This document shows positions 56,143 to 64,000 of a stretch of DNA of 64,000 nt, in pieces. Both the position numbers and the translations under genes were made by a program. Location: positions 3,707,960 through 3,771,959 of the forward strand of contig NC_030680.2 of assembly GCF_000004195.4 (NCBI RefSeq), given 5' to 3'. This DNA comes from Xenopus tropicalis. Taxonomy: Eukaryota; Chordata; Amphibia; Anura; Pipidae. Below the pieces are notes generated by a model. That model worked only from the letters and a program-made list of their open reading frames with translations, had not been told where the DNA came from and ran no database searches. Positions within the stretch are counted from its first letter, which is position 1, and the number at the start of each line of letters is the position of its first letter.

Positions 56143-57450
56143 AACGCTCTCGTGTAACATTAGTGAAGTTGGTGGTTGGAGAGAATGACACGTGGAACAG
56201 GTGGTTTGAAAGGTCCATAGAAATATTTGCAGCAGAACGGCAACTCCAACAATGGATGAGTTAATCTCCAAAATTGTCACTCTATGATATATACTTTGTG
56301 GCCGAAAGGGGAGAAAAGCCATTAGTCTTTAGTCGCGTTCGCCGGCAATGAGGTCCGAAGCCGACAGGTTTCATCCTCGCTATTTATCCTTCCCACCGTG
56401 CCGCTGTAATGTTTTCATCCGGACCCCAGACCTGTTCTTGAATCTGAAGAGGCTTCAATCAACGAAATGGGTTCTGGGTGCCCCGGGGCCGGGGGAAGTC
56501 ACAGTTCCTGAGCAGAAATAAAATACGATTAGTGGCTCGGTTTGCCCAGAAGCTTGAGTTGTGTTTTAGATATTCCGGGTGGCTCGCTGCATGGCTCTTA
56601 GTCTTCCTCTTCTGAAACCACTGCTGGTTCCTAATAAACTCAAGATACCTCAATTCCCACCAAGTAGTATTGATAAAAATCAGCTTAAATCTTTCTATAG
56701 GATATTATTGTAGCGTTTCTCTGGTATTAACGATTCTGACTTGGCTGACACCGTGCTTACCAGATTACTTGTGCCGCTTAGCCAACTCCAGACAAGAGAT
56801 ATTGACCTCAATTAATTATAATCCAATTCCACCTTAAGCACTTTTAAGATATTGCTGCCATTGCCCTTGGACTAATATTGGTACCAATGGAGGAGGGCAA
56901 ATGTTGTGTTTGGGGAGGCTAATAATAGATGGCTTTCCATATTGTGGTGTAACTTTGGGGGCCCCGATACCCCTTCCACATCCGTGGGTCACCCGTGATG
57001 TGCAAGTCCCCCTTTGGCCTCTGTAGTTCTGCCACTGTATTTGGCTTTTTTTACTTTTTGGGGTGGCTAAGTCTCACTAAACCTTCATTATTCTCCATTA
57101 ATGGCTGGGCCCTTATACCGAACACAAACACAAGACCGTTCCTTTCAAATTCTCATACGGGACAGATAAATCTGTGCCTTCTCCTAGATGGCACCTCCAA
57201 GCCACATGCTGAAATAAAATGATCTCTTTGTGGATAAACAGATTCCCAGAGCTGTAGAGTCGGAAGCAATTTTGGGTCCCTGGAGTCGGAGTCGGCAAAA
57301 ACGTACTGACTTTGACTCCTGCTTTAATAAATAAAATAAAAATCCACAATGACATAGGTTATATAGATATAGATTTAGACCCAAACTTACACATTCTTGT
57401 CGGCAGTGCCAGGCTTGGATGACCAATAGGGCAGTTTGTCAACTTCCTAA
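56143..57450. other. Intergenic stretch, no gene seen
   Basis: 56146-56320 and 56930-57000 read like dispersed-repeat fragments; 57255-57320 has GAGTCGGAAGC ... CCTGGAGTCGGAGTCGGC, a repeat-like word. 56330-56920 is non-repetitive with AT-rich portions (GACCTCAATTAATTATAATCC). No exon recognised. Confidence 0.3.
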
Positions 57451-58404
57451 GCCAATAAGGGGTAATTATATCTTAGTTGGGATCAAGTACAGGTACTGTT
57501 TTATTATTACAGAGAAAAGGGAATCATTTAACCATTAAATAAACCCAATAGGGCTGTTCTGCCCCCAATAAGGGGTAATTATATCTTAGTTGGGATCAAG
57601 TACAGGTACTGTTTTATTATTACAGAGAAAAGGGAATCATTTAACCATTAAATAAACCCAACAGGCCTGTTCTGCCCCAATAAGGGGTAATTATATCTTA
57701 GTTGGGATCAAGTACAGGTACTGTTTTATTATTACAGAGAAAAGGGAATCATTTAACCATTAAATAAACCCAATAGGGCTGTTCTGCCCCCAATAAGGGG
57801 TAATTATATCTTAGTTGGGATCAAGTACAGGTACTGTTTTATTATTACAGAGAAAAGGGAATCATTTAACCATTAAATAAACCCAACAGGCCTGTTCTGC
57901 CCCAATAAGGGGTAATTATATCTTAGTTGGGATCAAGTACAGGTACTGTTTTATTATTACAGAGAAAAGGGAATCATTTAACCATTAAATAAACCCAATA
58001 GGGCTGTTCTGCCCCCAATAAGGGGTAATTATATCTTAGTTGGGATCAAGTACAGGTACTGTTTTATTATTACAGAGAAAAGGGAATCATTTAACCATTA
58101 AATAAACCCAATAGGGCTGTTCTGCCCCAATAAGGGGTAATTATATCTTAGTTGGGATCAAGTACAGGTACTGTTTTATTATTACAGAGAAAAGGGAATC
58201 ATTTAACCATTAAATAAACCCAATAGGACTGTTCTGCCCCCAATAAGGGGTAATTATATCTTAGTTGGGATCAAGTACAGGTACTGTTTTATTATTACAG
58301 AGAAAAGGGAATCATTTAACCATGAAATAAACCCAATAGGGCTGTTCTGCCCCCAATAAGGGGTAATTATATCTTAGTTGGGATCAAGTACTGATACTGT
58401 TTTA
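57451..58404 (+). repeat. 112/113-bp MITE-derived array, copy 3 of 3
   Basis: About 8.5 copies in the orientation of 27545-30034. A CCCAACAGGCCTG variant (for CCCAATAGGGCTG) occurs at ~57657 and ~57882, two units apart. Starts abruptly at CCAATAAGG and ends after CAAGTACTGATACTG. Confidence 0.96.
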
Positions 58405-59489
58405 TCTCCATCATCTCCCAGGCTTTCAAGTACCTTTCTAAGCCCTTTGGGAAGTTTCAGTTGGTGGAACGTTTGTCACTATTGAAGTCGAGCAACCAAA
58501 AACATGGCAGGTCCCGCATTTTATAGCTTTAGGGACCAAAGTAATGACCAAGACACGGGTTGTAAGAGACCCATATTCACCAGGAAGAGAGTGAGTTCTT
58601 GTTCATTAATACCAAAACTAGAGTAGATGGCAGTTGTGTGGAAGTGATCTGCTTCTGGTCGGTCTGTTTGAGCCGTTTAGAAGATAAGTCCCGAATGCGC
58701 CAGCGGAATAAGCCTCCCTATCACGGTGAATATGGTGGAAAATCTCAGTGTAATGAAGCTAAATCGCCGGCCATTGAAAGTTGGAAAATCTATTGATTTT
58801 CTTCTTTTTCCCGATCACTCGGGAGGTTTTATTAAGTTTTAATGGCTGTTGGCCCATCTGCTCGTTCAGTAAGAGCCTTTTAGGATTTGCGGCCGCAGCG
58901 AATGAAAATAAAGTAGGTCGGAAAGTGGGAAGTTAAAGGCGTCGGAATGAATTCCACATCCTTTCTTTATTCTCTGCCCCCCCTTCTATTGATCCGCTCA
59001 GTGCCGGGTCACGGAACAAAGGAAAATTAGTAGGTTTCATTGCGCTGCATAAAATAATGAATTGACTAAGGAGAATGACGGAACCTTCTGGCGTTTCTTG
59101 GCAAGGGAACAGATTCTTTCAACAACTTTAGGCTGGAAAGTAAGTCATTTATATAGTGTGCAATCTATGTAAATATCTCTTTAAATCTCAGTTTAGTACC
59201 TATGGGTATTTATGTTTATTGCTTATGGGTGTCTCCAAGCCAGAAGACTATGAGTTGGCTCTGGCTGATTGCAGGGCACCAGTAGAAGGACAATACCACC
59301 AGCTTTAGATCTGCTCATTTGGTAAGGTCTGGCCAAACAGGTGCCGGGCCAGAGTGGGTCGATCCAATTGCTAAACTCTTAAGCCAATGATTGGTCAAAC
59401 AAGGCCCTTGTGCAATCTTCTCAGAAGAGAATTGGATTCACCAATGCAGTCCTCTTCTGATGGGATTTTCCATCCTATATATTGACTGC
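58405..59489. other. Non-repetitive island, CNE-like ~58560-59140
   Basis: Contains GTAATGAAGCTAAATCGCC, TTATTAAGTTTTAATGGC, GAATGAAAATAAAGTAGG and CATAAAATAATGAATTGAC. A short plus-strand frame (58599-58796) has no recognisable content. No gene supported. Confidence 0.35.
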
Positions 59490-61664
59490 CAGCCAAGGCT
59501 GATACAGTATATGGCTTCAAGAAGGGGCTCAATGGCTTCTTGGCAAGTGAGGGAATACAGGGGTATGGGAGATAGCTCTCAGTACTAGTGAGGGAATACA
59601 GGGGTAGGGGGGATAGCTCTCAGTACAAGTGAGGGAATACAGGGGTAGGGGGGATAGCTCTCAGTACAAGTGAGGGAATACAGGGGTAGGGGAGATAGCT
59701 CTCAGTACAAGTGAGGGAATACAGGGGTAGGGGAGATAGCTCTCAGTACAAGTGAGGGAATACAGGGGTAAGGGGGATAGCTCTCAGTACAAGTGAGGGA
59801 ATACAGGGGTAGGGGGATAGCTCTCAGTACAAGTGAGGGAATACAGGGGTAGGGGAGATAGCTCTCAGTACAAGTGAGGGAATACAGGGGTAGGGGAGAT
59901 AGCTCTCAGTACAAGTGAGGGAATACAGGGGTAGGGGGGATAGCTCTCAGTACAAGTGAGGGAATACAGGGGTAGGGGGGATAGCTCTCAGTACAAGTGA
60001 GGGAATACAGGGGTAGGGGAGATAGCTCTCAGTACAAGTGAGGGAATACAGGGGTAGGGGAGATAGCTCTCAGTACAAGTGAGGGAATACAGGGGTAGGG
60101 GAGATAGCTCTCAGTACAAGTGAGGGAATACGGGGTAGGGGGATAGCTCTCAGTACAAGTGAGGGAATACAGGGGTAGGGGGGGATAGCTCTCAGTACAA
60201 GTGAGGGAATACAGGGGTAGGGGAGATAGCTCTCAGTACAAGTGAGGGAATACAGGGGTAGGGAGATAGCTCTCAGTACAAGTGAGGGAATACAGGGGTA
60301 GGGGAGATAGCTCTCAGTACAAGTGAGGGAATACAGGGGTAGGGGAGATAGCTCTCAGTACAAGTGAGGGAATACAGGGTGGGGAGCCCAGTACAAGTGA
60401 GGGAATACAGGGGTAGGGGAGATAGCTCTCAGTACAAGTGAGGGAATACAGGGTAGGGGAGATAGCTCTCAGTACAAGTGAGGGAATACAGGGGTAGGGG
60501 AGATAGCTCTCAGTACAAGTGAGGGAATACAGGGGTAGGGGAGATAGCTCTCAGTACAAGTGAGGGAATACAGGGGTAGGGAGATAGCTCTCAGTACAAG
60601 TGAGGGAATACAGGGGTAGGGGAGATAGCTCTCAGTACAAGTGAGGGAATACAGGGGGAGGGGAGATAGCTCTCAGTACAAGTGAGGGAATACAGGGGTA
60701 GTAAGGGGAAAGGGGGGATAGCTCTCAGTACAAGTGAGGGAATACAGGGGTATGGGAGATAGCTCTCAGTACAAGTGAGGGAATACAGGGGTAGGGGAGA
60801 TAGCTCTCAGTACAAGTGAGGGAATACAGGGGTAGGGGAGATAGCTCTCAGTACAAGTGAGGGAATACAGGGGTAGGGGAGATAGCTCTCAGTACAAGTG
60901 AGGGAATACAGGGGTAGGGGGGATAGCTCTCAGTACAAGTGAGGGAATACAGGGGTAGGGGAGATAGCTCTCAGTACAAGTGAGGGAATACAGGGGTAGG
61001 GGAGATAGCTCTCAGTACAAGTGAGGGAATACAGGGGTAGGGGAGATAGCTCTCAGTACAAGTGAGGGAATACAGGGGAGGGAGATAGCTCTCAGTACAA
61101 GTGAGGGAATACAGGGGGAGGGGAGATACTCTCAGTACAAGTGAGGGAATACAGGGTATGGGGGATAGCTCTCAGTACAAGTGAGGGAATACAGGGGTAG
61201 GGGAGATAGCTCTCAGTACAAGTGAGGGAATACAGGGGTAGGGGAGATAGCTCTCAGTACAAGTGAGGGAATACAGGGGTAGGGGAGATAGCTCTCAGTA
61301 CAAGTGAGGGAATACAGGGGTAGGGGAGATAGCTCTCAGTACAAGTGAGGGAATACAGGGGTAGGGGAGATAGCTCTCAGTACAAGTGAGGGAATACAGG
61401 GGTAGGGGAGATAGCTCTCAGTACAAGTGAGGGAATACAGGGTTATGGGGGATAGCTCTTTATACAAGTTGCCCCAGGGACTGGTCCGATTGCCATCTTG
61501 GAGTCAGGAAGGAATTTTTTCCCCTCTGTGGCAAATTAGAGAGGCTTCAGATGGGGTTTTTTTGCCTTCCTCTGGATCAACTTGTAGTTAGGCAGGTTAT
61601 ACAGTTATATAGGCATTATGGTTGAACGTGTGTCTTTTTTCAACCCAACTTACTATGTTACTAT
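59490..61664 (+). mobile_element. Dispersed element enlarged by an internal 41-bp array
   Basis: The left part (ATGGCTTCAAGAAGGGGCTC, AATGGCTTCTTGGC) and right part (TTGCCCCAGGGACTGGTCCG, ATTGCCATCTTGGAGTCAGG, CTTCCTCTGGATCAAC, TTTCAACCCAACTTACTATG) belong to one widespread frog repeat, by recollection of its usual order, in which the 41-bp segment is normally single. A diverged partial copy lies at 47505-47605. Family not named; termini approximate. Confidence 0.6.
59545..61468 (+). repeat. 41-bp tandem array
   Basis: About 46 copies of AGTGAGGGAATACAGGGGTA plus GGGGAGATAGCTCTCAGTAC plus A. Variation is mostly in the G run (GGGGAG/GGGGGG) and small deletions near 60380 and 61075-61160. Both edges continue into the host dispersed element. 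Confidence 0.97.
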
Positions 61665-61945
61665 CAGGGATGCACAGAATCCTGGATTTGGTTCGGGATT
61701 TGGGTCTTATCCTGGCTTTTTTTTTTTTTTTTTTTTTTTTTTGAAGGATTTGGTTTCAGCCGAATCCACCGTCCCGAACTGTATCCGAGTCCTAATTAGC
61801 ATATGCTAATTAGAATTCAGAAAGGGTTAAATGGTCAGGGGGAAAAAAATCCTAATTAGCAATTAGTTCGAGATTCAGCAGAATCCGTCAGGGTGGGTTC
61901 AGGGGTTCGGCCGAACCCAAAAAAGTGGGTTCGGTGCGTCCGAAT
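61665..61945 (+). mobile_element. hAT-like MITE (CAGGGATGCAC terminus) with palindrome and T26 run
   Basis: Left end CAGGGATGCACAGAATCCTG; the right end GGGTTCGGTGCGTCCGAA is its degraded inverted counterpart. The interior has GGATTTGGTTCGGGATTTGG, a run of 26 T (61717-61742) and an exact 22-bp palindrome at 61792-61813 (CTAATTAGCATATGCTAATT...). Resembles a common frog element whose inner arms carry TAATTTGCATATGC. Confidence 0.65.
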
Positions 61946-62440
61946 ACCTATCATCAAATGCTGAACTGAGTTATTATTTTATTTCCAGTATTTATTAAAC
62001 ATGTATGTATTCAAAATTAAACCATTTTAATTGAGTTTGTTGATTTTATTGTCATTTAATCTAATTAAAATTTCGTTTCATTTCTAATTTAACGAAAATA
62101 TATTTCATTTTATTTCACTTTCTTTCAAATATATTTCATTCTGTTTAACTTAATTCAGATGTATTTAATTTTATTTGTTTTAATTGAATTAAGTTGTATT
62201 TAATTTAAAAAAAAATCTAGTGGTATGTATTTGAATTAAAAAATATATTTCATTAATGAAGAAATTGACGTAATAACGGTAATTGTACACGGCATAAGGC
62301 GGAACTACCAATCAGAACGTAATAAATATTGTTGATAAATACGTTGAACCGCCAATAAAAGGTCTCGGGTTTATTCTGTTCCTTGTTGCTACTGATTGTC
62401 CCGGGTTTCTGTTGATTGCTTCCTGACTTGGCCAGAGACT
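61946..62440. other. AT-rich low-complexity stretch, no gene seen
   Basis: 61980-62240 is very A/T-rich with imperfect repetition of TATTTAATTT / ATTTCATTTT words. From 62270 the sequence returns to ordinary composition. Nothing coding. Confidence 0.5.
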
Positions 62441-62772
62441 AAAGGCCCCCACACACGGGCCAATTGTAGCTGCCAATATGGGTCCCTTGGACAGATTCGG
62501 CAGCTTATCGGCCTGTGTAGGGGCAGAAGAGACGGCCATACCCGACCTATATCTGGCCTGAAATTGGGCAGATATCGATCGGGCAGGTTAAAAGATTCAG
62601 TCGGATCTTGGACCCCGAATGCGGTCCCTTAACCGACTGTGCCATTGCTGCCGTTAGAATTCAATTGATTGGCCCCAGTGCCAACATTTTCCCGTTATCG
62701 CCCACCCATAGGTGGTAATATCGAGAGAAGATCCGCTCGCTTGGCGAGGTCGTAACGTGTATGGGCACCTTA
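62441..62772 (+). mobile_element. AAAGGYGGCC-type MITE-like element, most complete copy
   Basis: Left end AAAGGCCCCCACACACGG; right end, reversed, AAGGTGCCCATACACG. The interior has GGCAGCTTATCGGCCTGTG, TATCTGGCCTGAAATTGGG, GTTATCGCCCACCCATAGG. About 332 bp, no coding sequence, no clear target-site duplication. Confidence 0.7.
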
Positions 62773-63774
62773 ACCTTTCAACGTAGCCAAGACTCCCCCC
62801 ACCCGTGCCCATAACAATCCCACACATTGCGCCGAAGCCTCGCGTCCGGCCTTCTCTCTATGCATGACTTTCCCTTTAAGCTCCTTTCCATTTTGCTCCC
62901 GCCGCCCAGGTCACATTAAGAGGCTCGTTCCTATAATATTTTATTGGGAAATTATGCCGACAATCTCGTTGCTCGTTGCCAGACTCCATCTCATACAAAC
63001 TCGCCTCTGTCTAATATCTTCTCCCCCTCCGAATGGCGTCATCAAAACCTCTCGACTTGCACTGGCGGAAAAGGAAAAAAAAAATGAACAAATATATAAA
63101 GAAAATATTGCGCTTGGTCATACACAACGGCCGCGTATCGGCGGATGTAAATAACCCTTCTCGAGTTGATTGGCTTTCTCCAAGCAGCCATCGCGGTTAT
63201 TGAAATGTGCCCCTTGTTTTAATACCAGCGATGATTACAAAGTCTCTTTGGATGCGATGAATCAAGGGAAACATATAATAACACGGGCAGGAATGGAGTT
63301 TTGATTGCAGTTCGGAGAATTTTCCTTTTTTTTTTCCGTTCCCCTTCATCCTATTTGCAGTCTGATTTCCAAGTTAGCGGCGAATATGATTTCTGCTTTA
63401 TTGGATCTATGGGTAGCTGCCCACGAGCGCCGCGAGAAGGAAATCTATTTTCCATCGCAGACTTGGTTAGAGTAATAAGTTCATATGTCATTTCATATTA
63501 CTCGCGGAACTATTTGTTGTTGTTCCTGTTGGCAGATTGGGAGGCAATATTAGCCAATGATTGGAGCAAACCCGGCCCGGCCCATTTGCATATATTAGGG
63601 AATCTGTACGTTGTAAATAGCTGTGAGAAACGCGAGAGGGATGAACAGGCATTTAAGCGGCACATTACATTGTGTAAGACTTCTGATGGATGGGTTCTGA
63701 AGGGGATAGGTGCTGGCATCTACCAGTGTTAATGTTTTGGCCAAGCCCAATATCATTGGCTGTGCAAGAGGAGA
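62773..63774. other. Large CNE-like island; no gene seen
   Basis: Non-repetitive. Contains GGCGGATGTAAATAACCC, ACCAGCGATGATTACAAAG, an octamer ATTTGCAT at 63584-63591 and a CCAAT/ATTGG palindrome CCAATGATTGG at 63554-63564. The 143-codon plus-strand frame at 63301-63732 has no recognised domain and overlaps these words, so I do not call it a gene. Confidence 0.4.
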
Positions 63775-64000
63775 CCTTAAGGCAAGGTGGAGACAGTAGG
63801 GCAAGATGGGGATGGTAGGGCAAGATGGGGACGGTAGGGCAAGATGGGGACGGTAGGGCAAGATGGGGACGGTAGGGCAAGATGGAGACAGATGGGTTAG
63901 ACAGATACAGTAGGGCAAGATGGAGACAGTAGGGCAGGATGGAGACAGTTGGGTTAGACAGATACAGTAGGGCAAGATGGAGACAGTAGGGCAAGATGGA
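63775..64000 (-). repeat. 19-bp satellite array, copy 4 of 4 (inverted, runs off the window)
   Basis: About 12 units of GGCAAGATGGAGACAGTAG, the reverse complement of the unit at 12305. Includes GACGGTAGGGCAAGATGGG variants and two diverged units with GGTTAGACAGATACAG. The left edge is at 63775-63785; the right edge is outside the window. Confidence 0.95.

Noticed and set aside
63301..63732. 143-codon plus-strand frame
   Set aside because: Longest frame outside repeats, but no recognisable domain, a poly-T start and regulatory-type words inside; I cannot support it as a gene without conservation or transcript data.

Overview
This window looks like eukaryotic, non-coding genomic DNA from a frog of the genus Xenopus (X. 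tropicalis is my best guess; X. laevis cannot be excluded). The evidence is the dispersed-repeat vocabulary: T2-type MITEs with TTAA/TTAAAGG termini, a mariner-like MITE with GTGATG termini, a MITE whose end reads TCCCATACCTGTA, hAT-like elements, and the dispersed repeats that accompany them in Xenopus DNA. I find no protein-coding gene, no exon I can defend, no rRNA or tRNA gene, no CRISPR array and no viral element. All very long open frames are translations of tandem repeats.

Layout: 27 tandem arrays cover roughly 35 kb, a little over half of the window. Several families recur. A ~134-bp minisatellite forms six arrays (1-2030, 9856-10471, 14544-14992, 21573-22957, 46797-47241, 54146-54915) in both orientations. 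A 19-bp satellite forms four arrays (12305-14543, 18617-20115, 23716-24950, 63775-64000). A 112/113-bp unit taken from inside a MITE forms three arrays (27545-30034, 39892-40800, 57451-58404). An 82-bp unit forms two arrays in opposite orientation (33951-34508 and 35038-37829) around a 529-bp spacer. Single-locus arrays have units of 16, ~17-22, 19/21, 41, 42, 56, 62, 63, ~81, 100, 112, ~131 and ~155 bp.

Between the arrays lie (i) dispersed transposon-like elements and (ii) islands of non-repetitive sequence of 0.3-1 kb, rich in TAAT/ATTA cores, CCAAT or octamer-like words and CpG. The islands read like conserved non-coding elements of a developmental regulatory desert, but this cannot be shown without alignment. 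One island exists as two diverged copies at ~10.6 kb and ~11.9 kb.

The recurring theme is tandem amplification inside transposable elements. At least five arrays sit within, or are built from, a recognisable dispersed element: 3034-3960 in a TA-flanked MITE; the 112-bp arrays; 43976-44695 in a 1.4-kb hAT-like element with an 8-bp target-site duplication; 48066-48390; and 59545-61468. Higher-order repeats are visible in several arrays, and one 100-bp array is almost without divergence, so expansion appears recent. Such minisatellite density would fit a subtelomeric location, but that is inference.
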